Shown here: positions 1 through 8,877 of the stretch, piece after piece
Layout of the letters: every line of letters begins with the position of its first letter
How positions within the stretch are numbered: the first letter of the stretch is position 1
From: Bradyrhizobium viridifuturi
GTDB taxonomy: Bacteria > Pseudomonadota > Alphaproteobacteria > Rhizobiales > Xanthobacteraceae
Direction: 5' to 3'
Assembly: GCF_001238275.1 (NCBI RefSeq)
Contig: NZ_LGTB01000015.1
Coordinates: forward strand, 1-64,000
Length of the DNA stretch: 64,000 nt
Made by a program: the position numbers and the translations under genes
Notes under the pieces: model-generated
Told to the model about the DNA's origin: nothing
The model's database searches: none
What the model saw: only the letters and a program-made list of their open reading frames with translations

Positions 1-379
1 TAGCCCGCCGACGGCAATATCGAGACATGCAGCAAGGGCCGCGCGCGATCACCGCCGCGGCCCTTCGCTTGTCTCCATGCGATCCGGCGCCGGCTGCCCT
101 TGAAACGTTATGGGATTGGGCATTTCACGGGATTGTCAGAGACAAGGCGCCACTGCGGCGCGTTTGTGGCCGGGTGTTGTTTTCAAGTCATTTACTTTGA
201 TCCCAAGTTTTCCTTTTCTGCCGGCCATCTGGACGTGTCTCGCGGCCGGCGTGAAACCACCCGGTTAAGACACGCGGTTAATATTGCGTGCGTGAGACCG
301 GCGGGCCCGGTTTTTTTTCAGGGCTCTGCACCTTCGTTTTTGGCTCCCCGCCGGGAGCTGTTGGGAAGTGGAGAGGTTG
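1..379. other. Non-coding leader region upstream of the first gene
   Basis: I see no convincing gene in these bases. The only structure I can name is a stem-loop at 34-65 whose 10-bp arms (AAGGGCCGCG / CGCGGCCCTT) pair perfectly. It is not followed by a clear T-run, so if it ends an upstream transcript it is a weak terminator. An open frame crosses the region on the plus strand but its composition is not protein-like and it overlaps the start of the real downstream gene. A promoter for the transpeptidase gene presumably lies in the AT-richer stretch 175-330, but I cannot pick -35 and -10 boxes with confidence. Confidence 0.4.
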
Positions 380-895
380 ATGTCGATGAAGTTTGCGGTG
401 GCGTTCGCTGCCACCCTTGGTGCCGTTGCTTTGATGTCGCAGACGGCCGAAGCGCGGCCGGAAATGGTCGGAATCCACGCCGACAATTATGAGCCAGGCA
501 CCATCGTGGTGAAGACCAACGAACGGCGGCTCTATCTCATTCTCGATTCCAGCCACGCGATGCGTTACCCGGTCGGCGTCGGCAAGTCCGGCAAGCAGTG
601 GGCTGGCACCACCCGCATCGACGGCAAGTATCGCAACCCGGCCTGGTCGCCGCCCGCCGAGGTCAAGCGCGACAAGCCAAGCATCCCGGACGTGATCGCC
701 GGCGGTTCGCCGCGTAACCCGATGGGCGTCGCGGCGATGACCCTGGCCGGCGGTGAATACGCCATCCATGGCACCAACGTGCCGGGCTCGGTCGGCGGCT
801 TCGTCTCCTACGGCTGCATCCGCATGCTCAACACCGACATCACCGATCTCTATTCGCGTGTCTCGGTCGGCACGACGGTCGTCGTCACCCGCTGA
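380..895 (+). CDS. L,D-transpeptidase (YkuD family), exported
   Basis: Likely forms 3-3 cross-links in peptidoglycan, or links proteins to it, in the periplasm. The N-terminus has a short positive stretch followed by a hydrophobic core and an ALMSQTAEA-type signal-peptidase site near residue 25. The C-terminal half carries the YkuD signature HGTN...S.G....SYGCIRM, with the catalytic Cys in SYGCIRM and the His in IHGTN. At about 171 residues it is a minimal one-domain family member. I place the start at ATG 380 because a GGAGAGG ribosome site lies a few bases upstream; ATG 386 is the alternative, and the upstream GTG at 368 lacks such a site. A second, different L,D-transpeptidase lies at 51110. 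Confidence 0.9.
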   Translation: MSMKFAVAFAATLGAVALMSQTAEARPEMVGIHADNYEPGTIVVKTNERRLYLILDSSHAMRYPVGVGKSGKQWAGTTRIDGKYRNPAWSPPAEVKRDKPSIPDVIAGGSPRNPMGVAAMTLAGGEYAIHGTNVPGSVGGFVSYGCIRMLNTDITDLYSRVSVGTTVVVTR

Positions 896-918
896 TCGCA
901 CAGTCCTTCGCCGAAAGA

Positions 919-944
919 AAAGCCGCGCATCTGCGCGACTTTAT
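919..944. terminator. Possible bidirectional terminator
   Basis: An imperfect hairpin (AAAG-C-CGCGC, loop ATCT, GCGCG-A-CTTT) followed by a short T-rich stretch lies between the convergent transpeptidase and thermonuclease-like genes. The position between convergent genes supports a shared terminator role; the C/A mismatch and short T-run keep the confidence moderate. Confidence 0.4.
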
Positions 945-982
945 TTGTCGGTCCTGCGTCGCCGCGGCGGTGACGCTATCGT

Positions 983-1591
983 CTAGCGCCCGAAATATCC
1001 GCACCAGCCGAAGCGATGCCCGCCATTGTAGGCGCGCGCATGACCGGCCGCGAGCAGCGCCGCCGAGACGTTGTCGGTCTTCTTCGTCGCGACGTCGGCG
1101 ACGACGCGGCCCTGATATTTGTCGGGACCGATATTGTAGATCGCGACCTCGCCCTGGCCCAGAAGATCGCGCAATGCCACCGTCGCCGCCTGCGCCATCT
1201 GCAGTTCGCGCGCACAGGACGCCTTCAGCTCCGGCGCATCGATGCCGCGCAGCCGGACCCGCGTGTACAGATCCGGCCCCGGCGCGAGATGCACCCGCGC
1301 CTCGAACGTGTCGCCATCGATCGTCCTGACGACATCGACAGCATGGCGAACGTCAGGTGCGCCGGCCCGCTGCCGGATCATGTCGGCATCGCGCGACCGG
1401 TTCAGCGACCAGTGCGACGGCAAAGGTACCCATTCAGGCGCCCATCGGCGGATCGGCAACATGCTGCCAACGGCGATGCCGAGAACGAACACCCATGGCA
1501 GCGCCGCCGAGACGCGGCGGCCCCAAGGAGAGCGGCGGAAGGGCGGACGTCCCGTCCCACGATAAGGATTTATTCTCTCGTATGGGGACAT
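983..1591 (-). CDS. Thermonuclease-family (SNase-like) protein, membrane-anchored or secreted
   Basis: A 202-residue protein with the staphylococcal-nuclease fold in its C-terminal half. Visible motifs are TIDGDTF, VRLRGIDAPEL and YQGRVVADV, which match the Asp/Asp/Arg active-site neighbourhood of the family. An N-terminal hydrophobic segment (residues about 28-45, ALPWVFVLGIAVGSML) looks like an uncleaved signal anchor that would place the nuclease domain in the periplasm. Substrate is not known; alphaproteobacterial members are usually annotated only as thermonuclease family. It converges on the upstream transpeptidase gene and is followed on the same strand, about 50 bp upstream of its start, by the SDHAF4-like gene, so the two may be co-transcribed. 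Confidence 0.8.
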   Translation of the reverse strand: MSPYERINPYRGTGRPPFRRSPWGRRVSAALPWVFVLGIAVGSMLPIRRWAPEWVPLPSHWSLNRSRDADMIRQRAGAPDVRHAVDVVRTIDGDTFEARVHLAPGPDLYTRVRLRGIDAPELKASCARELQMAQAATVALRDLLGQGEVAIYNIGPDKYQGRVVADVATKKTDNVSAALLAAGHARAYNGGHRFGWCGYFGR

Positions 1592-1642
1592 ATTCCCAGA
1601 CTGACCTGAGTCGATCCGTCAGGCAAGGCACGACAAAGACTC

Positions 1643-1876
1643 TCAGAAGTCCGAGGCGATGCCCTTGGTCTCCCAATCGCCGTAACGCGTCGGTTCCGGC
1701 CCCTTTGGGCCCTGGAATTCCTTCGGCCGCGCGGCCGCTTCCTTCGCAGCCAGCTCCTCGGCAGCCTTGCGCCGCGCCGCGGCCTCGGCGAGTGCGCGCT
1801 GGGCTGCCGGCGTCAGCGGCTTGCGCGGCGCCGGTTCCGGCGGCGACGTCGATTTCTCAGTCATGTTCTCAGACAT
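1643..1876 (-). CDS. SDHAF4-like (DUF1674) succinate dehydrogenase assembly factor
   Basis: A 77-residue protein ending in PTRYGDWETKGIASDF, the conserved C-terminal signature of the DUF1674/SDHAF4 family. The eukaryotic homologue binds flavinated SdhA and helps assemble succinate dehydrogenase; the same role here is inferred from family membership. The middle is an Ala/Glu/Lys-rich helix. I chose ATG 1876, preceded by an AAGAAGG ribosome site, rather than the TTG that opens the frame at 1894. No sdh genes are nearby. Confidence 0.8.
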   Translation of the reverse strand: MSENMTEKSTSPPEPAPRKPLTPAAQRALAEAAARRKAAEELAAKEAAARPKEFQGPKGPEPTRYGDWETKGIASDF

Positions 1877-2070
1877 GGCAGGCCTTCTTGGCAAAACTTT
1901 CTGCCTGCGAATTTCGTATCTCTGACTTGGCTCAGTGACGACATCACGATCAAGAAATCCGCAAGGCGATTCTTACATTTGGCATATTCGCATGCCAGAG
2001 GTGTTTTCGAGTTGATGGGCATGAGCCGAATGTAACTCAGTACTCAGCACCTTCGAGATATCTCCGCTTC

Positions 2071-3417
2071 ATGCCTCCTTCAAGATTTGCAGTTCCTGCC
2101 GAAGTCCCCGGTCTCGCGGCGCGCCGCATCGCGGCCGACATCCTCGACGGCGTGCTGCACAAGCACCGCACGCTCGACGATCAACTCGACGGCGCCGGCG
2201 CGCATCCCGGCCTGAAATCGCTGGCCGATCGCGACCGCGCGCTGATGCGCCGGCTGGTCTCGACCATCCTGCGCAAGCTCGGCACGCTCGGCCATCTGCT
2301 GTCGCGCCTGCTCGATCGCGGCATCCCGACCGATGCGCCGCGCGCGCAGAGCGCGCTCCTGATCGGCGCCGCGCAGATCCTCTGGATGGACGTGCCTGAT
2401 CACGCCGCGGTCGATCTCTCGGTGCGCCTCGTGCAGTCCGATCGCCGCGCGGCGAAATATGCCGGGCTCGTTAACGCCGTGCTGCGCCGCTGCGCGCGCG
2501 AGGGCCAGGGGCTGATCGACGAGATCAGCACGCAGACACTGGACCTGCCGCCATGGATGCTGGCGCGCTGGAACGCGCATTACGGCGAGGCCACCGCACG
2601 CGAGATGGCGCTGGCGCTCGGCCACGAGCCGTCGCTCGATCTCACGGTGAAGTCCGACGCCGCGCAATGGGCGAGCCGCCTGCACGGCGAGATCTTGCCG
2701 ACGGGAACCGTGCGCACGCTGCTGCAGGGTTCCGTCACCATGCTGCCGGGCTTTGCCGAAGGCCAATGGTGGGTGCAGGACGCCGCCGCGGCGCTGCCGG
2801 TGCGGCTGTTCGGCGACATCAAAGGCAAGGCGATAGCGGATCTCTGCGCCGCGCCCGGCGGCAAGACCGCCCAGCTCGCGCTGGCAGGCGCGCAGGTCAC
2901 CGCGGTCGACCGTTCGCCGGCGCGGGTCGCGCGGTTGCGCGAAAATCTCACGCGGCTGGCGCTGCAGGCCGAGACTGTTGTCGCCGACGCCGCCGAATGG
3001 CCCGCCGAGGCCGCAAGTTTTGACGGTATCCTGGTCGATGCGCCCTGCACCTCGACGGGAACCATCCGCCGCCATCCCGACGTCGCCTGGCTGCGCCAGG
3101 AAGGCGACATCGCCGCATTGTCAGCCTTGCAGAATCGGCTGCTGCAAAAGGCCACCCATCTGCTGAAGCCCGGCGGCACGCTGGTCTACTGCACCTGCTC
3201 GCTGGAGCCGGAGGAAGGCGAGCACGCGATTGCCGCGCTGCTGGCGAGCGAATCGGGCCTGCGCCGTGCGCCGGTCGAGAAGGACGAGGTCGCGGGCCTC
3301 GACGACGTCATTACCGCCGACGGCGACCTGCGCACCCTGCCGAGCCACCTGCCCAACGCCGACCCGCGGCTGGGCGGGCTGGACGGCTTTTACGCTGCCC
3401 GGCTGGTTAAGGCCTGA
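2071..3417 (+). CDS. rsmB: 16S rRNA (cytosine-967-C5)-methyltransferase RsmB
   Basis: Methylates C5 of a cytosine in 16S rRNA using SAM. The 448-residue protein has the two-part layout of RsmB: a NusB-like RNA-binding domain (residues about 15-150) and a Rossmann methyltransferase domain. The SAM-binding motif LCAAPGGKTAQLALAG starts near residue 257. The two catalytic cysteines of this family sit in DAPCTSTG (near 325) and YCTCSLEPEEGE (near 374). Length is normal for the family. The gene is followed after 138 bp by the heparinase-family gene on the same strand, an arrangement I associate with Bradyrhizobium relatives. Confidence 0.93.
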   Translation: MPPSRFAVPAEVPGLAARRIAADILDGVLHKHRTLDDQLDGAGAHPGLKSLADRDRALMRRLVSTILRKLGTLGHLLSRLLDRGIPTDAPRAQSALLIGAAQILWMDVPDHAAVDLSVRLVQSDRRAAKYAGLVNAVLRRCAREGQGLIDEISTQTLDLPPWMLARWNAHYGEATAREMALALGHEPSLDLTVKSDAAQWASRLHGEILPTGTVRTLLQGSVTMLPGFAEGQWWVQDAAAALPVRLFGDIKGKAIADLCAAPGGKTAQLALAGAQVTAVDRSPARVARLRENLTRLALQAETVVADAAEWPAEAASFDGILVDAPCTSTGTIRRHPDVAWLRQEGDIAALSALQNRLLQKATHLLKPGGTLVYCTCSLEPEEGEHAIAALLASESGLRRAPVEKDEVAGLDDVITADGDLRTLPSHLPNADPRLGGLDGFYAARLVKA

Positions 3418-3555
3418 TTTTAAACTTCAGCCCTCTAAGCTCGAAGTGATTCGCGCGGTAATCAAGAGGGTGTCTTGTTTATCAAGAAGGTGTCTTGGCC
3501 GCGTTTCCGGATTAAATAAGGATTCGTTGAAAATTCCCTCCCCGCAAGGTTAGGC

Positions 3556-5307
3556 GTGTCGGTCGCTCAAAGCAGACGCATCTCGACGCTGATTGCTGGC
3601 CGCTTCGCCCGCAGCATGCTCGCACGCGCTAGCGGCAGCACGGTCGCGCTGTCGCGGCTGTGGCCCGGCCGCACCGACCGGCTGATCATCGCGCCGCACG
3701 ACCTGCGGACCGCCGACGCCACCCGCGCTGCCGAGATCTACGCCGGGCGATTCGTGTTCGCCGGCAAGATCGTCACCTGCCACGGTCGCTCGATCTTCGA
3801 TCTCGAGCCGCCGTCGGAGGATTGGGAGGCCGCCCTGCTCGGCTTCGGCTGGCTGCGCCATCTGCGCGCCGCCGACACCGCGCTGACCCGGGCCAATGCC
3901 CGCTCGCTGGTCGACGACTGGATCTCCAACCAGGCCCGCAAGCGGCCGCTGGAACGGCGCGCCGACGTGCGCGCGCGGCGGGTGATCTCGCTGCTGTCGC
4001 AAGCTCCCTTGGTGCTCGGCGACACCGACGGAAAATTCTATCGCAAATATCTCCGCGGGCTGGCGCGCGAGATCCGCTATCTGCGCCACTCGACGCTCGA
4101 CAATGACGGCGTGCCGCGCCTGCAAGTGCTGATTGCGCTGTGCTACGCCTCGCTCTGCCTCGCCAACCAGGCGCGCAACATCAAGTCGGCGACGCGCAGG
4201 CTGTCGGACGAATTGCAGCGCCAGATCCTGCCCGATGGCGGCCACATCTCGCGCAATCCCGGCGCGCTGGTCGAATTGCTCAGCGACCTCCTGCCGCTGC
4301 GGCAGACCTTTGCCGCACGGAATATCGCGCCGCCGCCGGCGCTGCTCAACGCCATCGATCGCATGATGCCGATGCTGCGCTTCTTCCGGCACGGCGACGG
4401 CAGCTTCGCGCTGTTCAACGGCATGAGCACCGCGCCGTCCGATCTGGTCGCGACGCTGCTCGCCTATGACGACACCCGCGGCGTGCCGATGGCGAGCATG
4501 CCGCATACCGGCTTCCAGCGGCTCGATGCCGGCAACACCGCGCTGATCATCGACACCGGTCCGCCGCCGCCGGCGAGCGTCAGCCAGGATGCGCATGCCG
4601 GCTGCCTGTCGTTCGAGCTCTCCTCGGGACCGAGCCGCATCGTCGTCAATTGCGGGATGCCGTCCACCGGGCGCGACAATTGGCGGCCGTTCGCGCGCTC
4701 CACCGCGGCGCATTCGACGCTGACCTATCGCGACACCTCGTCGTGCCAGTTCGTCGAGCTGTCGGCGATGAAGCGGCTGCTGCGTGGCGCACCGATCACC
4801 AGCGGTCCCAGCAACGTCGAAAGCTACCGCGAAGCCGTTCCCGGCGGCGACGTGCTCACCGCCTCGCATGACGGCTATCTCTCGCGCTTCGGCGTGATCC
4901 ACCGCCGCGTGCTGATGGTCTCCCAGGACGGCACGCGGCTTGAGGGCGAGGACTCGCTGTCGCCGGCGCCGGGCGGCCGCATCAAGGGCAGCGAGGCCGA
5001 TTTCGCGCTGCGCTTTCATTTGCATCCGTCGGTGAAGGCGAGCCGGCTTTCGGACGCCCGTGGCGTGATGCTGGTGCTGCCCAACCGCGACGTCTGGACC
5101 TTCGAGGCGATCGACGACAAGGTTGATCTCGAGGACAGCGTATTCCTGGCCGGCAATGACGGCCCGCGCCGCACCTCGCAGATCGTGATCCGGCAGGACG
5201 CCAGGCACGCCGCCACCATCCGCTGGAGCTTCGTCCGCTCCTCGACCTCGGCCACCGCCACCAACGCGCGCCGCAACGCCCGCCGCGAACCGGAACTGCC
5301 GCTGTAG
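3556..5307 (+). CDS. Heparinase II/III family protein
   Basis: A 583-residue protein of the heparinase II/III-like family. The N-terminal two thirds looks like the alpha-helical toroid of polysaccharide lyases and the C-terminal part (residues about 330-560, around SFELSSGPSRIVVNCG and RSTAAHSTLTYRDTSS) matches the beta-sandwich heparinase domain. The AHSTL histidine is a typical conserved position. No signal peptide is obvious. The true substrate is unknown; in alphaproteobacteria such genes sit beside rsmB and purH rather than in glycan clusters, which argues against a role in feeding on heparin-like polymers. Start is GTG 3556, just after an AAGGTTAGG stretch; ATG 3616 is a possible later start. 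Confidence 0.8.
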   Translation: MSVAQSRRISTLIAGRFARSMLARASGSTVALSRLWPGRTDRLIIAPHDLRTADATRAAEIYAGRFVFAGKIVTCHGRSIFDLEPPSEDWEAALLGFGWLRHLRAADTALTRANARSLVDDWISNQARKRPLERRADVRARRVISLLSQAPLVLGDTDGKFYRKYLRGLAREIRYLRHSTLDNDGVPRLQVLIALCYASLCLANQARNIKSATRRLSDELQRQILPDGGHISRNPGALVELLSDLLPLRQTFAARNIAPPPALLNAIDRMMPMLRFFRHGDGSFALFNGMSTAPSDLVATLLAYDDTRGVPMASMPHTGFQRLDAGNTALIIDTGPPPPASVSQDAHAGCLSFELSSGPSRIVVNCGMPSTGRDNWRPFARSTAAHSTLTYRDTSSCQFVELSAMKRLLRGAPITSGPSNVESYREAVPGGDVLTASHDGYLSRFGVIHRRVLMVSQDGTRLEGEDSLSPAPGGRIKGSEADFALRFHLHPSVKASRLSDARGVMLVLPNRDVWTFEAIDDKVDLEDSVFLAGNDGPRRTSQIVIRQDARHAATIRWSFVRSSTSATATNARRNARREPELPL

Positions 5308-5383
5308 CGGCGGCGGAAACGCGCCGGCTGCATCGCGGACTGACCCATCCCCGTCAGTCTGAGGCGCACAGCCTCTCCACCCC

Positions 5384-5503
5384 GTCGTCCTGGCGAAAGC
5401 CAGGACCCATAACTACCGAATTTGATCGTGTGCGGGATCGTGGCCCAGCGTCGCGCAACACCAAGCGGCTGGGGTAATGGGTCCTGGCTTTCGCCAGGAC
5501 GAC
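5384..5503. repeat. Intergenic inverted-repeat element, copy A
   Basis: The left arm begins GTCGTCCTGGCGAAAGCC and the right arm ends with its reverse complement, and each arm is itself a short hairpin (CCTGGCGAAAGCCAGG). Inner sequence contains a GGCCCAGCGTCGCGCAACA stretch also recognisable in copy B. It fills much of the 330-bp gap before purH. I see nothing else in that gap apart from the purH ribosome site. Confidence 0.8.
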
Positions 5504-5637
5504 GCTGAACGTTTGGCGCCGCTTGCCATTCTCTCAGGGTGACGGGGCTAATTTGCGGGGATTCGGCCCCCAGAACCGGTTTCGTACCGCACAAAACCAT
5601 GCTACCCGGCTGCCTTAACAGCCAAGGATTTTCCGAT

Positions 5638-7228
5638 ATGACCGAGCAGCTTCGCCGCGTGACCCGCGCCCTGTTGTCCGTTTCCGACAAGACCGGACTG
5701 ATCGATTTCGCCAAGGCGCTGGCCGACCAGGGCGTCGAGCTGGTCTCGACCGGCGGCACCGCCAAGGCGATCGCGGCGGCCGGGCTGAAGGTCAAGGACG
5801 TCTCAGAGCTCACCGGTTTTCCGGAGATGATGGACGGCCGGGTCAAGACGCTGCATCCGAAGGTGCATGGCGGCCTGCTCGCGATCCGCGACAACAAGGA
5901 ACATGCCGCGGCGATGGCCTCGCACGGCATCGCGCCGATCGACCTGCTGGTCGTCAACCTCTATCCGTTCGAAGCCACCGTCGACAAAGGCGCCGGGTTC
6001 GAGGAGTGCATCGAGAACATCGACATCGGCGGTCCCGCGATGATCCGCGCCGCGGCGAAGAACCATGACGACGTCGCCGTGGTGGTCGAGGCGAACGACT
6101 ATTCTGCCGTGCTCGACGAGCTCGCCGCGCACAAGGGCGCGACCTCGCTCGGCCTGCGCCGCCGGCTCGCCGCCAAGGCCTATGCGCGCACCGCGGCCTA
6201 TGACGCCGCGATCTCGAACTGGTTTGCCGTGCAGCTCGACACCAAGGCGCCGGACTTCCGCGCCTTCGGCGGCAAATTGATCCAGTCGCTGCGTTATGGC
6301 GAGAACCCGCACCAGACCGCAGCATTTTATGCCACGCCGGAGAAGCGGCCGGGCGTCGCCACCGCGCGCCAGCTGCAGGGCAAGGAGCTGTCCTACAACA
6401 ACATCAACGACACCGATGCGGCCTATGAATGCGTCGGCGAGTTCGATCCGCAGCGCACCGCGGCCTGCGTCATCGTCAAGCACGCCAATCCCTGCGGCGT
6501 CGCCGAAGGTCCGGATCTCGCCACCGCCTACGCCCGCGCGCTGGCCTGCGACTCCACTTCGGCCTATGGCGGTATCATCGCGGTCAACCGCACGCTCGAT
6601 GCGGATGCGGCGCGCGCCATCATCGGCATCTTCACCGAGGTGATCATCGCGCCCGACGCGACCGAGGAGGCGATCTCGATCATCGCCGGCCGGCGCAATC
6701 TGCGCCTCCTGCTCGCGGGCGCCTGCCGACGCGCGCGCGACAGGCCTCACCGCCAAGACCGTCGCCGGCGGCCTGCTGGTGCAAAGCCGCGACAACGCCG
6801 TGATCGAGGACATGAACCTGAAGGTCGCAACCAAGCGCGCGCCGACCGACGCCGAGCTGCGCGACCTCAAATTCGCCTTCCGGGTTGCAAAACACGTCAA
6901 GTCGAACACCATCATCTACGCCAAGGATCTCGCCACCGTCGGCATCGGCGCCGGCCAGATGAGCCGGGTCGATTCTGCGCGTATCGCCGCGCGCAAGGCG
7001 CTGGATGCGGCGGCCGAGCTCAAGCTCGCCGAGCCGCTGACCAAGGGTTCGGTGGTCGCCTCAGATGCGTTCTTCCCGTTCGCCGACGGCATGCTGGCCT
7101 GCATCGAGGCCGGCGCCACCGCGGTGATCCAGCCCGGCGGCTCGATGCGCGACGACGAGGTGATCAAGGCCGCCGACGAGCACGGCATCGCCATGGTGTT
7201 CACCGGCGTGCGGCATTTCCGGCACTAG
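5638..7228 (+). CDS. purH: Bifunctional AICAR transformylase / IMP cyclohydrolase PurH, frameshifted as read
   Basis: Catalyses the last two steps of de novo IMP synthesis. The N-terminal MGS-like cyclohydrolase domain (residues 1 to about 200, with STGGTAKAI and [15 protein letters not shown]) and the AICARFT domain ([23 protein letters not shown]) are clear. The reading frame breaks near 6712-6740, after the coding for [10 protein letters not shown], and continues one frame over through [15 protein letters not shown] to the C-terminal GVRHFRH. Restoring two bases between about 6717 and 6730 gives one frame of 530 codons, the normal PurH length. In an essential-pathway gene this points to a sequence error more than to a real pseudogene. 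Start ATG 5638 has AAGGA upstream and the conserved N-terminus. Confidence 0.9.
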
Positions 7229-7233
7229 CCCCC

Positions 7234-7363
7234 GTCGTCCCTGCGAAAGCAGGGACCCATAACCACCGCTTCGTGTGTGGCGTTCGCTGGGGCCACAGCG
7301 TCGCGCAACAAGTTCACCCTATGGTTATGGGTCCCGGCTCGCGCTTCGCTTGGCCGGGACGAC
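7234..7363. repeat. Intergenic inverted-repeat element, copy B
   Basis: Same family as copy A: starts GTCGTCCCTGCGAAAGCAGG and ends with the inverted counterpart TGGCCGGGACGAC. It lies in the 144-bp space between the convergent purH and MFS genes, where a transcript-end structure would be useful. Confidence 0.75.
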
Positions 7364-7372
7364 GGCGGTGAG

Positions 7373-8764
7373 TTACTGCCGCACCTTCGCCAGCAGCGCC
7401 AGTCCCACCACGAAGAACGCCACCAGCACCGCCATGCCCGCCTTCTGGCTCGCGGTCGCCGCGGTGATCGTACCGATCATGAGCGGGCCGATGAACGACG
7501 TCACCTTTCCGGTCAGCGCGAACAAGCCAAAGTACTGCGCGATGCGATCCTTCGGTGCGAGCCGGATCAGGAGCGAGCGCGAGGCTGCCTGCAGCGGCGC
7601 GCCGGTGGCGCCGATCAGGCAGCCCAGCACGATGTAGGCGCGCTCGGCGGCGCCTGCGAACAACGGACCGCCCGGCACCGGCGGCGCGACCGGGATGAAC
7701 AGGATGGAATCCTTGTTCACGGTGAGGATCACGACGATCGCAAACAGCAGGATGACGAGGCTGCAGGTGATCACGCGCTTCGGGCCGAACCGATCGTCGA
7801 GCTTGCCGCCGATCCAGCCGCCGAACGTGCCGGCCACCGCCAGGATGATGCCGAAGGTGCCAATCCGGATCGTGTCCCAGCCGAACGTGCCGGCAGCATA
7901 GATGCCGCCGAACGCGAACAGCGAAACCAGCCCGTCGGTGTAGATCATGTTCGCCAGCAGGAACCGCGCCAGCGATGTCTGCTTCGGCAAGCTCAGCAAT
8001 GACTCCCTGAGTTCGCGCAGGCCTTCGCCGAGCGCCTCGCGCAGCGGCCGCTTCGCCGGATAGTCCGGCGTGAACAGGAACATCGGCGCCACGAAGATGA
8101 TGAACCACAGCCCGGTCAGCGGCCCGGTGATGCGATCACCCTCATGCATGACGGGATCGAGCCCGAACAGCGGCGTGAAGCCGAACAGCGTCTTGCCGGT
8201 TTCGGCATTGGCGGCGAGGAAGCCGAGCACCAGCACGAGACTGAGGATGCCGCCGACATAGCCGGTGGCCCAGCCGGTGCCCGAGAGGCGCCCGATCCGG
8301 TCCGGCGGCACCAGCGTCGGCATCATCGCATTATTGAACACGGTCGCGAACTCGACGCCGACGCTGGCGATCGCGTAGGCGAGCAGCAGCATGGGGATGA
8401 TGTCGGGATTGCCGGGCTTGCCGATCCACATCGCGCTGGAGCCGATCACGAGCAGCGCGCCGAAGCCCGCGATCCACGGCTTGCGTCGGCCGCTGGCATC
8501 GGCGATTGCGCCCAGCACCGGCGACAGCAGCGCGATCGCAAGTCCCGCAGCAGCGGTGGCAAAGCCCCACAGCGCCTGGCCGCTCGCGGTATCGGGCGCG
8601 ACGAAGCTCGCGAAGTACGGCGCGAACACGAAGGTCGTGATCAGCGTGAAATAGGGCTGCGCGGCCCAATCGAAGAAGATCCAGCTGACGACGGCGGCAC
8701 GACCCGGATAGACCCTGGTGGAGGCCTGCACTTCACCGGCGCGCGTCTGCATTGTTGCCTTCAT
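7373..8764 (-). CDS. MFS transporter, UMF1/Atg22-like group
   Basis: A 463-residue inner-membrane transporter with about twelve hydrophobic segments. The N-terminal WIFFDWAAQPYFTLITTFVFAPYF matches the start of the UMF1 (unknown major facilitator) group related to Atg22, and GAIADASGRRKPWI is the loop 2-3 signature of the major facilitator fold. Bradyrhizobium-type genomes carry such a gene beside purH. Substrate unknown; related eukaryotic Atg22 exports amino acids from the vacuole, which is only a hint. Start is ATG 8764; an open frame continues upstream but overlaps the divergent gamma-glutamyltransferase gene. Confidence 0.85.
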   Translation of the reverse strand: MKATMQTRAGEVQASTRVYPGRAAVVSWIFFDWAAQPYFTLITTFVFAPYFASFVAPDTASGQALWGFATAAAGLAIALLSPVLGAIADASGRRKPWIAGFGALLVIGSSAMWIGKPGNPDIIPMLLLAYAIASVGVEFATVFNNAMMPTLVPPDRIGRLSGTGWATGYVGGILSLVLVLGFLAANAETGKTLFGFTPLFGLDPVMHEGDRITGPLTGLWFIIFVAPMFLFTPDYPAKRPLREALGEGLRELRESLLSLPKQTSLARFLLANMIYTDGLVSLFAFGGIYAAGTFGWDTIRIGTFGIILAVAGTFGGWIGGKLDDRFGPKRVITCSLVILLFAIVVILTVNKDSILFIPVAPPVPGGPLFAGAAERAYIVLGCLIGATGAPLQAASRSLLIRLAPKDRIAQYFGLFALTGKVTSFIGPLMIGTITAATASQKAGMAVLVAFFVVGLALLAKVRQ

Positions 8765-8877
8765 CGTGAACGATATTCCCCAACTCGAGCCAAATGCAGG
8801 CTTTTGCCGCTTCGATCCGCTCCCATATAGCATGAGCCGGTCTGCTGATACGGCGATGAAAAGGGCAGGACATTTCG

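Noticed and set aside
3550..5208. A 552-codon minus-strand frame opposite the heparinase gene
   Set aside because: Shadow frame; no recognisable domain.
6710..6785. Programmed ribosomal frameshift in purH
   Set aside because: No slippery heptamer or pseudoknot-like stem is seen, and PurH is not known to use one; a sequence error is simpler.
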